This document shows positions 1-8,244 of a stretch of 64,000 nucleotides of DNA, in pieces (the stretch's first letter is position 1; each line of letters opens with the position of its first letter). The notes under the pieces are model-generated. The model was not told the origin of the DNA, ran no database searches, and was given only the letters and a program-made list of their open reading frames with translations. The DNA comes from an uncultured Actinomycetes bacterium (GTDB lineage: Bacteria; Actinomycetota; Coriobacteriia; Coriobacteriales; Atopobiaceae), in assembly GCA_900315165.1 (NCBI GenBank), contig OMXZ01000009.1, positions 1-64,000 of the forward strand, written 5' to 3'. The translations under genes and the position numbers were made by a program.

Positions 1-34
1 TGGCTGCACCTACGACGACTACCGTGACCACGCC

Positions 35-724
35 ATGCGCGACTACCCGCTGCCCTCCCGCATGATCCTGGGCTTTGTCGTGGGCGTGGTCTGGCTCTTT
101 ACCAAGATCGTCTGGCCCTGGAAGATCGAGGACGGCGACAAGCTCTGGAGCGGCCGTCGCGAGGGCGAGCCCGGCCGCATGGTCGTGATGAACCACGTCT
201 CCATGTTCGAACCCGTGGCCATGTACGTGGCCATGTACACGCACGGCCTGCGCTGCCGCTTCATCTACAAGAGCGAGTTCGACAAAATTGGCATCCTCTC
301 CTGGCTCCTGTCGCGTGCGGGCGCCATTCCCGTCGAGCGCGGGACAGCCGACCTCAAGGCCGTCCGCCGCGCCGAACGCGCCCTCAAGCGGGGCGAGTAC
401 GTGCTCGTCTATCCCGAGGGGACGCGCATCCGTACGGACGACCAGAAGGTCACCATCCATGGTGGCTTTGCGTTGATGGCCCAGCTCGGCCGTGCCCCCG
501 TCCAGCCCGCGGCCGTCGTCGGAGCCCGCGACATCACGCCGGCGGGCACCCATTGGAAGCGGCTCTTCTGGCGCGTCTTCCTCAAGGTGGGCAATCCGAT
601 TACCTTCGATCAGCTCGACGTCAAGGGTCGCAAGGCCAAGGTCGCCGCGATGGAGAGCCTCGCGATGGAGCGCGTCTATGCCCTCCGCGACGAGCTCCGT
701 GCCGCCCATCCCGGCAAGCACTAG
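35..724 (+). CDS. plsC: 1-acyl-sn-glycerol-3-phosphate acyltransferase (PlsC family), 5' end uncertain
   Basis: A membrane-associated acyltransferase that adds the second acyl chain to lysophosphatidic acid, giving phosphatidic acid for membrane lipid synthesis. A hydrophobic segment lies at about residues 9-28. The acceptor motif is NHVSMFE (53-59), so the usual H-X4-D reads H-X4-E, a conservative swap at a catalytic residue. The second motif PEGTR (127-131) is intact. Length 229 residues is normal. The reading frame stays open to the left edge of the window and the ATG at 35 has no visible Shine-Dalgarno, so the gene may begin further upstream. Together with plsY and gpsA downstream it supplies phospholipid precursors. 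Confidence 0.88.
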   Translation: MRDYPLPSRMILGFVVGVVWLFTKIVWPWKIEDGDKLWSGRREGEPGRMVVMNHVSMFEPVAMYVAMYTHGLRCRFIYKSEFDKIGILSWLLSRAGAIPVERGTADLKAVRRAERALKRGEYVLVYPEGTRIRTDDQKVTIHGGFALMAQLGRAPVQPAAVVGARDITPAGTHWKRLFWRVFLKVGNPITFDQLDVKGRKAKVAAMESLAMERVYALRDELRAAHPGKH

Positions 725-774
725 ACCGCAATCTGGGGGTGCAGGCCCCCGCCCGCCGTCGAGGACCCACCCAC

Positions 775-811
775 GGAAGCCGCCCGATTTTTCGCGACCT
801 GCGGTTTTCTG
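775..811 (+). repeat. Copy A of a 37-bp dispersed motif
   Basis: This stretch closely matches 1844-1880: both read GGAAG, then CCG, a CGATTTT run, CGC, GACCTGCG and TTTTCT with only single-base differences. A weaker third copy lies near 1779-1803. The copies lie on either side of the DUF3800 gene. Just before it, a GGGGG/CCCCC stem (735-739 with 746-750) follows the plsC stop codon without a T-run. I do not recognise the family. Confidence 0.55.
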
Positions 812-934
812 AAACATGCGACCTCAGGCTAAATGGACCGTCTCGGTATGCTGCGTCCGCCTTCGTGGTATAAAGTAAGTGGTTCGCCGAGAGGCGGGCT
901 TCCTAGACGCAGGGGGGTGTCCCCCGCAAAGAAC

Positions 935-961
935 GGCCGGCCTCGTCCGGCCTTCTTTTTT
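935..961 (+). terminator. Rho-independent terminator downstream of plsC
   Basis: A GGCCGG/CCGGCC stem (935-940 with 947-952) with a six-base loop is followed by a T-rich run to 961. It ends transcription from plsC just before the Shine-Dalgarno of the DUF3800 gene, so that gene needs its own promoter or read-through. The rest of 725-977 holds the dispersed motif at 775-811 and nothing else I can name. Confidence 0.7.
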
Positions 962-977
962 ATCGATCGGAGGCGTT

Positions 978-1661
978 GTGAGGGGCAGGGATCTCGAGGT
1001 CGGGTGCTTCTGCGACGAGTCGGGCTCCGACGACGCTGGCGCCCGCTACTACCTGCTCACGCTCGTCTTCCACGACCAGTCCGTCGACCTCGGGCCCTCC
1101 TTCGCGCGCTACGAGCGCTCTCTCGCCGACAAGGGGCTACCGGACATCCCGCTGCACACGTCCCCGCTCATGAACGGCCACGGCGCCTACGAGGGCTTGC
1201 CGCTCGAGGACAGGAAGCGCCTGCTCATGAGCTTCGTCGCAATGGCGCAGAGGCTGCCGGTTTCCTACCACACCTTCGCTTACCGCAGGTCGGAGTACCC
1301 GGATATCGACGCGCTCTTCACGAGGCTGCGCCGCGACATGGTCGACTTCTTTTTCGACAACCTCGCGTATTTCCAGTTCTTCGACCGCGTCCGGGTCTAT
1401 TACGACGGCGGACAGTCGCCCGTGAGGCGCGCCCTGCACGGAGCGGTCGAGTACGCGCTCGCGAGGGAGGCCGTCGAGTACAGGTCCGCCTCCTACGAGG
1501 AGTACCGCCTCTCGCAGGCGGCTGACCTGCTCTGCACGCTCGAGCTGGCCTCCATCAAGTACGCGAGGCACGAGGAGACGCCGACCGACAGGCTCGTTTT
1601 CGGCGACGACCGCCGCTTTTGGCGCGACTACCTGAAGAAGTTCGTCAGGAAGAGAATCTGA
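978..1661 (+). CDS. DUF3800 domain protein
   Basis: A 227-residue protein with the DUF3800 hallmarks: an N-terminal acidic motif CDESG (residues 12-16), an internal YYDGG strand, and a C-terminal SQAADLLC segment. The domain is thought to have an RNase H-like fold with acidic active-site residues and is common in mobile and defence-associated DNA, but its function is not established. I chose the GTG at 978 because GGAGG lies just upstream (969-973); the frame also has an ATG-less upstream extension to 879 that overlaps the terminator and is unlikely to be translated. It sits alone between plsC and ispH, flanked by copies of a dispersed motif, suggesting acquired DNA. Confidence 0.75.
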   Translation: MRGRDLEVGCFCDESGSDDAGARYYLLTLVFHDQSVDLGPSFARYERSLADKGLPDIPLHTSPLMNGHGAYEGLPLEDRKRLLMSFVAMAQRLPVSYHTFAYRRSEYPDIDALFTRLRRDMVDFFFDNLAYFQFFDRVRVYYDGGQSPVRRALHGAVEYALAREAVEYRSASYEEYRLSQAADLLCTLELASIKYARHEETPTDRLVFGDDRRFWRDYLKKFVRKRI

Positions 1662-2068
1662 ACCCCGGTGCTCCGAAGACGCCGGCGCTACTGCTGCCAC
1701 ATGGTTTGATCTCAATTGCAAATAGCGGAGCGACGAAAGAGCAGATAGTATCTGCTGTAGATTGACTTGGCCTAAAGATTGAAGGTCTTCGATTTCGCCT
1801 GACTCACAAACGGAAGGCCTTCGCACAGGAACGGCACACAGATGGAAGGCCGACGATTTTCGCTGACCTGCGTTTTCTTGGTGACGAGCGCTTTCCGTCT
1901 GTGAGTGACCCGTGGGATGTCCATGAGACGAGCGTCTTACCTCCGTGGATTCGTCATCGGAACCTTTCCGTGGGTGGATTGTGTCCCAGCGCTCTGATTT
2001 GACTGGCGCTATGAGAAAATATGGTGGGAACGATAATCCGCCCCGTATCAAGTAGATTTGGACCGACT
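1662..2068. other. Accessory intergenic region with palindromes
   Basis: No gene is visible in these 407 bases. They hold a perfect 17-base palindrome (AGCAGATA, G, TATCTGCT, 1740-1756), the weaker third copy of the dispersed motif near 1779-1803, and the inverted-repeat-bounded segment 1802-1906 described separately. Base composition is visibly less GC-rich than the flanking housekeeping genes, consistent with transferred DNA. Confidence 0.5.
1802..1906. repeat. 105-bp segment bounded by 14-bp inverted repeats, contains motif copy B
   Basis: The left end ACTCACAAACGGAA (1802-1815) is complementary to the right end TTCCGTCTGTGAGT (1893-1906) at 13 of 14 positions. The second copy of the 37-bp dispersed motif (1844-1880) lies inside. 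The structure resembles a small non-autonomous inverted-repeat element (MITE-like) or a long RNA hairpin. No target-site duplication is obvious. Confidence 0.4.
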
Positions 2069-2236
2069 ATGTACGACGAAACAAATACCCAGCCAGAAGG
2101 GTCAACACTTACCGATGTGATTCAAGCCCGCAATGAACTATTTGAGGCTATCGCATTATCGGAGCAGGACGTGGCCGATGGGCGGATCGCACCGATTTCT
2201 GAGACGTTTGAGGCAATCCGTGCCGAGCTGAATTGA
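2069..2236 (+). CDS. Small antitoxin-like protein (orphan)
   Basis: A 55-residue ORF starting at ATG 2069 and ending 15 bases before ispH. Its C-terminal half (residues about 28-54, with DVADGRIAPISETF) is reminiscent of the C-terminal segments of small RelB/Phd-like antitoxins, which often end in an acidic, toxin-binding helix. No DNA-binding N-terminal domain is evident and no toxin gene lies next to it, so it is either an orphan, a fragment, or a real small protein of other function. No clear Shine-Dalgarno precedes the ATG. Family assignment is tentative. Confidence 0.4.
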   Translation: MYDETNTQPEGSTLTDVIQARNELFEAIALSEQDVADGRIAPISETFEAIRAELN

Positions 2237-2251
2237 TAGCAGAGGGGGAGC

Positions 2252-3094
2252 ATGATGGCTGAGATTCGCGTAGCCGCCGAGGCCGGGGCCTGCTACGGGG
2301 TGGGACGCGCGCTGGACATGGTGCGCGAGGCTGCCGCGGCCGAGCCGGGGGCTGTGCGCACGCTCGGGCCCCTCATCCACAACCCGACCGTCGTGGCCGA
2401 CTTGGACGCGAAGGGCGTCGAGGTCGTTGAGGCGCCCGACCAGGCCGCGGGCAAGACCCTGGTACTTCGCACCCACGGCGTGACGCCCGAGGTCGAGGAG
2501 GCCGCCCGCGCCGCCTGCCCCAAGGTGATCGACGCGACCTGCCCCTTCGTCAAGCGCGCCCACAACGCCGCCGAGCAGCTCACGGCCGAAGGCTACCAGG
2601 TCATCGTCGTGGGCGAGGCCGGCCATCCCGAGGTGGAGGGCACCGTGGGCCACGCGCCGGGGGCCGTCGTCATCGGCAGCGCCGCCGAGCTCGCGGACGT
2701 CAAGGTCGCCCGCCGCGTGGGCGTCGTCGTGCAGACCACCATGCGCAAGGCGATCCTTCAGGACGTGATAGACGCCCTGATCGGCCAGGCCGAGGAGATC
2801 CGCCTGGTCGACACCATCTGCAAGGCGACCTCCGACCGCCAGCGTGCCGCGGCCGAGCTCGCACGCGAGGCCGACGTGATGGTCGTGATCGGCGGGCGCA
2901 TCTCGGCCAACACGACCCGCCTGGCCGAAATCTGCCGCGCCGTCTGTCCGCGCACCCATCACGTGGAGGGCGCCGACGAGCTCGAGGCCGCCTGGTTCAC
3001 CGGGGCGGACCTGATCGGTGTGACCGCCGGCGCCTCGACCCCGCAGGACCAGATAGACGCCGTCTGTGCGCGCATAGAGGAGCTCAGCCGCTAG
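2252..3094 (+). CDS. ispH: 4-hydroxy-3-methylbut-2-enyl diphosphate reductase (IspH/LytB)
   Basis: The last enzyme of the MEP (non-mevalonate) isoprenoid pathway, reducing HMBPP to IPP and DMAPP with an iron-sulfur cluster. The three cluster cysteines are C14 (GACYGV), C97 (ATCPFV) and C190 (DTICKAT). Substrate-binding histidines are visible at H43 (LIHNP), H75 (RTHG) and H125, and the proton-relay glutamate at E127 (GHPEVEG). Length 280 is typical. Start 2252 follows a strong AGGGGGAG; ATG 2255 is an equally placed alternative. It begins the long plus-strand series with der and plsY. Confidence 0.97.
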   Translation: MMAEIRVAAEAGACYGVGRALDMVREAAAAEPGAVRTLGPLIHNPTVVADLDAKGVEVVEAPDQAAGKTLVLRTHGVTPEVEEAARAACPKVIDATCPFVKRAHNAAEQLTAEGYQVIVVGEAGHPEVEGTVGHAPGAVVIGSAAELADVKVARRVGVVVQTTMRKAILQDVIDALIGQAEEIRLVDTICKATSDRQRAAAELAREADVMVVIGGRISANTTRLAEICRAVCPRTHHVEGADELEAAWFTGADLIGVTAGASTPQDQIDAVCARIEELSR

Positions 3095-3167
3095 TCCTTC
3101 TGGGCGAAGCGTGAAGCGGCTGAACCTGGGGTAGACTGGATGGGTCGAAACGTTTGAAGGAGCACGT

Positions 3168-4472
3168 ATGTCTAAACCCATCGTCGCCGTCGTCGGCCGC
3201 CCCAACGTGGGCAAGTCTACGCTGGTCAACCGCCTGGCCCAGACCCGCGACGCGATCGTCCACGAGTCGCGCGGCGTCACCCGCGACCGTAGCTATCACG
3301 AGGCCGACTGGAACGGCCGCGACTTCGTCCTGGTGGACACAGAGGACGCCTTCGCCCCCCGCATCCGCGAGCAGGCGCTTCTGGCTTGCGAGGAGGCCGA
3401 CGTGATCGTCCTTGTCGTGGACGGCACGGTCGGCGTCACGGACGAGGACGAGGAGGTCGCGCGCGTGGTGCGCCGGGCCAAGAAGCCCGTGATCCTCGTG
3501 GTCAACAAGATGGACAACCCCGCAAACGAGCTCGCCAGCTGGCAGTACTACAGCCTGGGCGTGGGGGAGCCGCGTCCCATCTCCGCAGGTCACGGCTATG
3601 GCACGGGCGACCTGCTCGACGAGGTCGTGGCGGCGCTGCCGGACGAGGACGAGCTTGCCGACGAGGACGCGGACGCCCTCTCGATCGCTATCATCGGCCG
3701 GCCCAACGTGGGCAAGTCCTCGCTCACCAACCGCCTGTCCAACAAGTCCCGCTCGATCGTGTCCGACGTGGCCGGCACCACCCGCGACTCCATCGACACG
3801 ATGATCGAGCACAAGGGCCGCAAGATCCGCCTGGTCGACACCGCCGGCATGCGCAAGAAGAACCTCGTGCACGAGGACGTCGAGTACTACAGCCTGGTCC
3901 GCGGCCTGGCCGCGATCGACCGCGCCGACGTCTGCCTGCTTGTGATCGACGCCTCCGTGGGCGTCACGGAGCAGGACCAGAAGCTCGCCGCGACCGCCGC
4001 CGAGAAGGGCTGCGCCATCGTGGTCTGCCTCAATAAGTGGGACCTGGTCGACACGGAGGCCAAACGCGATGCCTTGGCTGCCGGCCTTGCGAGCCGCATG
4101 GCCTTCGCCGCCTGGGCGCCCAGCATCAACATATCCGCGCTCACGGGCCGCTCCTGCGACCGCGTGCTCGACGCCGCCGAGAAGGCCGCCGATGCCCGCG
4201 CCTCCCAGATCAAGACGGCCCAGCTCAACCGCGTGCTCGAGCAGATCCGCGAGTCCGGTCACACCGTGAGCCAGAAGGGCCGTCGCCTCAAGATCAACTA
4301 CGCCACCCAGACCGGGTCCAAGCCGCCCGTCTTCTCCTTCTTCTGCAACGCGCCCGACCTGGTGGACGACAACTTCGAGCGCTTCATGGAGAACCGCCTG
4401 CGCGCCTCCTTCCCGCTCACGGGCACGCCCATCCGCCTCAAGTGGCGCCGCAAGGACCAAGGGGGCAACTAG
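3168..4472 (+). CDS. der: Ribosome-assembly GTPase Der (EngA)
   Basis: Double-domain GTPase required for maturation of the 50S subunit. Two G domains are clear: first P-loop GRPNVGKST (residues 10-18) and the second GRPNVGKSS near 178-186, each followed by DT(E/A)G-type G3 and NK(M/W)D G4 motifs (VNKMD and LNKWD). The C-terminal KH-like domain ends in PIRLKWRRK. AAGGAG lies six bases before ATG 3168, and a TAGACT -10-like hexamer lies near 3132. In the first domain the G3 motif reads DTED rather than DTGG. 434 residues is normal. The stop codon abuts plsY. Confidence 0.97.
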   Translation: MSKPIVAVVGRPNVGKSTLVNRLAQTRDAIVHESRGVTRDRSYHEADWNGRDFVLVDTEDAFAPRIREQALLACEEADVIVLVVDGTVGVTDEDEEVARVVRRAKKPVILVVNKMDNPANELASWQYYSLGVGEPRPISAGHGYGTGDLLDEVVAALPDEDELADEDADALSIAIIGRPNVGKSSLTNRLSNKSRSIVSDVAGTTRDSIDTMIEHKGRKIRLVDTAGMRKKNLVHEDVEYYSLVRGLAAIDRADVCLLVIDASVGVTEQDQKLAATAAEKGCAIVVCLNKWDLVDTEAKRDALAAGLASRMAFAAWAPSINISALTGRSCDRVLDAAEKAADARASQIKTAQLNRVLEQIRESGHTVSQKGRRLKINYATQTGSKPPVFSFFCNAPDLVDDNFERFMENRLRASFPLTGTPIRLKWRRKDQGGN

Positions 4473-5123
4473 ATGAGTCCGCTTCTCGCCAGTATGCTTT
4501 CCGGCATCGCCATCTGCTATTTCGCTTGTGGTGTGCCCTTCGGCCTGGTCATCGCCCGGGCCCACGGCGTCGACGTGCGCAAGGTCGGGTCGGGCAACAT
4601 CGGCACGACCAACGTGGCGCGCTCGGTGGGCAAGGCGGCCTCGGCCGAGACGCTCGCCTGCGACGTGGCCAAGGGCTGGCTCTGCATGCTGGCGGCCCGT
4701 GCGATCGTGGCCGCTGCGGCCTTCGGCGGCGACTTCGCGATGACCAGGCCGCAGACCTCCTTCGGGTGGGTGACCACGGTCTTCTTCCTCGCCTGCATCT
4801 GCGGGCATGTCTTCAGCCCCTACTTGCGCTTCCACGGCGGTAAGGGCATCGCGGTGGGCTTCGGCGCGGGCCTCGGCTGCTATTGGCCGCTCTCGATCGG
4901 CCTGCTCGTCGTGTTCATCCTGGTCGTTGTGCCCACGCGCTATGTGTCGGCCGGCTCGATCGCGGCCGACGTCTCCGTGCCCGTCTGGGGCCTGGTCTTC
5001 GGCTTCACGCGCGCGGCCATCCCGCCGCTGGTCGCGATCGCCCTGATCGTGCTTTGGGCCCACCGGTCCAACATCAAGAAACTCATCCATGGCGAGGAGA
5101 GCAAGTTTGCCTTCAAGAAGTAA
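4473..5123 (+). CDS. plsY: Acyl-phosphate:glycerol-3-phosphate acyltransferase PlsY
   Basis: Integral membrane enzyme adding the first acyl chain to glycerol-3-phosphate. It shows the PlsY signature loops: GSGNIGTTNVAR near residues 37-48 (phosphate-binding) and HGGKGIAVGFG near 115-125, within a multi-pass hydrophobic protein of 216 residues. ATG 4473 follows the der stop codon with no gap, implying translational coupling. The next gene, gpsA, makes the glycerol-3-phosphate that PlsY uses, and overlaps its 3' end, so the pair forms a functional unit. Confidence 0.95.
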   Translation: MSPLLASMLSGIAICYFACGVPFGLVIARAHGVDVRKVGSGNIGTTNVARSVGKAASAETLACDVAKGWLCMLAARAIVAAAAFGGDFAMTRPQTSFGWVTTVFFLACICGHVFSPYLRFHGGKGIAVGFGAGLGCYWPLSIGLLVVFILVVVPTRYVSAGSIAADVSVPVWGLVFGFTRAAIPPLVAIALIVLWAHRSNIKKLIHGEESKFAFKK

Positions 5124-6129
5124 TACCGTCGCGGTCATCGGAACCGGCTCCTGGGGCACCGCCGCGGCGGGCCTGGTGGCCGCCAACGCGCGCGACGTCC
5201 TGATCTGGGCCCGCAGTGCCAAGGTCGCCCAAGGCATCAACCAGGACCACGCAAACCCACGCCACCTGACCGACTACCGGCTACCGGACAAGGTCCGGGC
5301 CGTGACCGCCCCGGCCGACTGCACCAGGGCCGACGCCTACGTCTTTGCCGTGCCGTCCTCCTACCTGCGCGGGGTCGCGCGGCAGTTCGCGGACGTGATC
5401 GCCGTGGACGCACCGGTCGTCGTGCTCACCAAGGGCATCGAGCCCGACACCCATAAGCTCATGGCCGACGTGGTCGCCGACGAGATCGGCCACCCTGAGC
5501 GCATGGCCGCCCTGTCCGGTCCCAACCACGCGGAGGAGATCTGCCGCGGCATGGTGTCGGCCGCCGTGGTCGCCTCGACGAACCCGCAGGTGGCCGAGAC
5601 GTTCCAGCGCCTGTTCGTGAGCCCCTCCTTCCGCGTCTACGCGAGCGGCGACCTCAAGGGCGTGGAGGTGTGCGCTGCCGTCAAGAACGTCATCGCCATC
5701 GCCTGCGGCGTGGCCGTGGGGCTCGGCGCGGGCGACAACACCCTGGCCGTACTCATGACCCGCGGCCTGGCCGAGATAGGCCGCATCTCCGCCGCGACCG
5801 GCGGCGACCCCATGACCTGCATGGGCCTGGCCGGCATGGGCGACCTTATCGCCACCTGCACCTCGCCCCACTCGCGCAACCGCACCTTCGGAGAGGCCTT
5901 CGTGGCAGGGGAGACCCTGGCGGCCTACGAGGACCGGACCCATATGGTGGTTGAGGGCGCCCGCGCGGCCCGCTCGACCCTGCAGGTGGCCCGCGAGCTG
6001 GGCGTGGAGTGCCCCATCACGCGGGCCGTCCACGCTATCCTGTACGAGGGGGCCGACGTGGCCTCCGCCATCGACACCCTGCTCGACCGCCCGCCGCGCC
6101 GGGAGTTCTATGGCATCAGGGAGGCATAG
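5107..6129 (+). CDS. gpsA: NAD(P)H-dependent glycerol-3-phosphate dehydrogenase
   Basis: Reduces dihydroxyacetone phosphate to sn-glycerol-3-phosphate for lipid synthesis. The dinucleotide-binding motif VIGTGSWGTA is at the N terminus, the catalytic lysine lies in VCAAVKNVIAIACG, and the substrate motif NRTFG is present. I prefer a TTG start at 5107, giving 340 residues, because AGGAG (5095-5099) lies seven bases upstream; the in-frame ATG at 5089 has no ribosome-binding site. Either choice overlaps plsY, by 17 bases with the TTG. The gene ends one base before the rpe ATG. Confidence 0.93.
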   Translation: MPSRSNTVAVIGTGSWGTAAAGLVAANARDVLIWARSAKVAQGINQDHANPRHLTDYRLPDKVRAVTAPADCTRADAYVFAVPSSYLRGVARQFADVIAVDAPVVVLTKGIEPDTHKLMADVVADEIGHPERMAALSGPNHAEEICRGMVSAAVVASTNPQVAETFQRLFVSPSFRVYASGDLKGVEVCAAVKNVIAIACGVAVGLGAGDNTLAVLMTRGLAEIGRISAATGGDPMTCMGLAGMGDLIATCTSPHSRNRTFGEAFVAGETLAAYEDRTHMVVEGARAARSTLQVARELGVECPITRAVHAILYEGADVASAIDTLLDRPPRREFYGIREA

Positions 6130-6130
6130 T

Positions 6131-6808
6131 ATGCAGAACGACATCCAGATCGCGCCGTCGATTCTCTCGGCCGACTTCCTGCGCCTGGGGGCGGAGCTCG
6201 ACGCCATCGCGACCGCCGACCTCGTCCACTACGACGTGATGGACGGCCACTTCACGGCCAACATCACCTATGGCCAGTTCGTCCTCGAGCAGGTCAAGAG
6301 GGGCACGGACCTGCCCGTCGACGTCCACCTCATGGTCGCGAACCCCGAGGAGGCCGTGCCGCTCTTCATTGCGGCGGGAGCCGACATCGTCAACTTCCAC
6401 TGGGAGGCCCAGACCCACGCGCACCTGCTCGTTCAGGAGATCCACAAGGCCGGGCGTCTTGCGGCGATCACCCTCAATCCCGCGACACCGGTCTGCGCGC
6501 TCGAGTCGATCGTCGACGAGCTCGATATGGTCCTGCTCATGTCCGTGAACCCGGGCTACGGCGGCCAGAAGTTCATCGAGTCCACCTATGGCAAGCTCCG
6601 CGCCCTGCGGCGCCTGTGCGACGAGCACCACGTGTGCCCCCGCATCGAGGTCGACGGCGGTGTAGGCGCCGGCAACGCCGAGGCCCTCGTGGCGGCCGGT
6701 GCCGACACGCTGGTGGCGGGCTCGGGCGTCTTCAAGCAGGCGGACCGCGCCACCGCGATCGCCGACCTGCGCGCCGCTGCCGCCCGCGGCCGTCTGGCCC
6801 ACGCCTAG
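6131..6808 (+). CDS. rpe: Ribulose-phosphate 3-epimerase
   Basis: Interconverts ribulose-5-phosphate and xylulose-5-phosphate in the pentose phosphate pathway. The TIM-barrel motifs are intact: APSILSADF at the N terminus, YDVMDGHF and VDVHLMV with metal-binding Asp and His, MSVNPGYGGQ for phosphate binding, and IEVDGGV with the second catalytic Asp. 225 residues is typical. ATG 6131 is preceded by GGGAGG overlapping the end of gpsA. It probably shares a transcript with gpsA. Confidence 0.96.
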   Translation: MQNDIQIAPSILSADFLRLGAELDAIATADLVHYDVMDGHFTANITYGQFVLEQVKRGTDLPVDVHLMVANPEEAVPLFIAAGADIVNFHWEAQTHAHLLVQEIHKAGRLAAITLNPATPVCALESIVDELDMVLLMSVNPGYGGQKFIESTYGKLRALRRLCDEHHVCPRIEVDGGVGAGNAEALVAAGADTLVAGSGVFKQADRATAIADLRAAAARGRLAHA

Positions 6809-6821
6809 AAAGCTGTCTTGC

Positions 6822-7997
6822 ATGTCTGATAAGAAGTACGTCTACCTCGACTACGCCGCCTCGGCGCCCATGAGCGAGCCGGCGCTGGCGGCCGAGCGCG
6901 CCTACGAGGCGTCCCCGATTGCCGGCGCCAACCCCAACTCCCTGCACACCCTGGGCAGGCAGGCGGCCCAGGCCCTGGACGGCGCCCGGCGCGACCTCGT
7001 GCGCTGCCTGGGCGGCGGCTTCCGCCCCATGGACGTGGCCTTCACCTCCGGCGGCACGGAGTCCAACAACCTCGCCCTCTACGGCATGGCCGAGGGCATG
7101 CGGGCCCGCGACCGCAAGCGGTATGAGATTGTCGTGTCCGCCTTCGAGCACGACTCCGAGGTCGACGTGATCCCGGCGCTCAAGGGCCGCGGGTTCGAGG
7201 TGCGCCAGGTGCGGCCCAACCGCTCCGGCGTCGTCACGCCCGAGGCCGTGGCCAAGCTGGTCGGGCCCCAGACCGCGCTGGTCTCGGTCATGTCGGCCAA
7301 TAACGAGGTCGGCACCGTCCAGCCGGTCGGCGAGATCGCAAAGGTCGCGCACGCTGCCGGCGCCCTCATGCACACCGACGCCGTGCAGGCCTTCGGCCGC
7401 ATCCCCCTCGAGCTCGACGACGTGGACGCCGTCAGCATCGCCGCCCACAAGATCGGCGGTCCGGTCGGCATATCCGCCCTGGTCATGCGTGGCCGCACGC
7501 CCTTCCGCGCGCAGACCTTCGGCGGCGGCCAGGAGCAGGGTAGGCGTCCCGGCACGCAGGGGGTGCGCGACGCGCTCGCCTTCGCGGCGGCGGCCAAGGA
7601 CGTCTGCGGACACCTGGAAGAGCGTCGCGCCCTCGTGTCCGCCCGGGCCCAGCGGCTTTACGACCGCCTCTGCGCCGACCCCCGCATCCTGCCCACGACC
7701 TCGGCAGTCATGGACGATTCGCGCCTGCCGGGCCTCGTCTCGATCATGGTGCCGGGAATCGACTCCGAGACCCTCGTCATGCAGCTGGACGAAGCCGGTT
7801 TCGAGGTCTCGGCGGGCTCGGCTTGCTCGTCGGCCTCGCTCGACGCCAGCCACGTCCTTCTCGCCATGGGCATCCCGCGCGACCAGGCTCTGGGGTCGCT
7901 GCGCGTCTCCTTCGACGAGCGCATCCCGGAGGAGGACCTCGCCCGCTTTGCCGATGCCCTGATCGCGATCGTCGACGCCCGTCTCGGCAAGAAATAA
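6822..7997 (+). CDS. Cysteine desulfurase (NifS/IscS family)
   Basis: PLP enzyme releasing sulfur from cysteine for Fe-S clusters or tRNA thiolation. The aldolase-type fold I motifs are visible: YLDYAAS at the N terminus, TSGGTESNN, HTDAVQAFG, the PLP-binding lysine in IAAHKIGGP, and the active-site cysteine loop SAGSACSS. 391 residues. No iscU or mnmA lies beside it, so the acceptor pathway is not shown by context. The Shine-Dalgarno is weak. It ends the first gene series; inverted repeats follow. Confidence 0.93.
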   Translation: MSDKKYVYLDYAASAPMSEPALAAERAYEASPIAGANPNSLHTLGRQAAQALDGARRDLVRCLGGGFRPMDVAFTSGGTESNNLALYGMAEGMRARDRKRYEIVVSAFEHDSEVDVIPALKGRGFEVRQVRPNRSGVVTPEAVAKLVGPQTALVSVMSANNEVGTVQPVGEIAKVAHAAGALMHTDAVQAFGRIPLELDDVDAVSIAAHKIGGPVGISALVMRGRTPFRAQTFGGGQEQGRRPGTQGVRDALAFAAAAKDVCGHLEERRALVSARAQRLYDRLCADPRILPTTSAVMDDSRLPGLVSIMVPGIDSETLVMQLDEAGFEVSAGSACSSASLDASHVLLAMGIPRDQALGSLRVSFDERIPEEDLARFADALIAIVDARLGKK

Positions 7998-8037
7998 ACC
8001 CGACCTAAGTCTGCCCGCAGCTTGAATCTGAAAGTAC

Positions 8038-8158
8038 TTCTGCTGCAAAAGCCCTGGTTTGCAGCAGAATTGCAGCCAGATACTGGCGCTGCCGTTATCT
8101 GAAATAGTTTCTGCTGCAAAGGTACCCAAATGCAGCAAAACTAGGTCCGGATAACGGC
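8038..8158. repeat. Two related palindromic hairpins, the second nested
   Basis: The first hairpin is a perfect 12-base inverted repeat, TTCTGCTGCAAA (8038-8049) with TTTGCAGCAGAA (8058-8069). The second reuses the same core, TGCTGCA (8112-8118) with TGCAGCA (8131-8137), and is enclosed by a perfect 9-base pair GCCGTTATC (8091-8099) with GATAACGGC (8150-8158). Both are preceded by ATCTGAAA. This looks like a dispersed extragenic palindrome family rather than a terminator, because no T-run follows. The rest of 7998-8244 carries only the ribosome-binding site of the next gene. Confidence 0.6.
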
Positions 8159-8244
8159 GCGATGCGATCAGTCTGGCGTGGTACATTGGTAACACGCGAC
8201 TCGCAAGAGTGCGCAGTACATAGAAACCCGCAGAAGGAGCCCCC

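Noticed and set aside
879-977. N-terminal extension of the DUF3800 gene
   Set aside because: It would start upstream of, and translate through, a terminator; a good ribosome-binding site precedes the GTG at 978.
3084-5240. 718-codon minus-strand frame opposite der and plsY
   Set aside because: Overlaps well-supported genes on the other strand and has no homology-like motifs; shadow of third-position GC.
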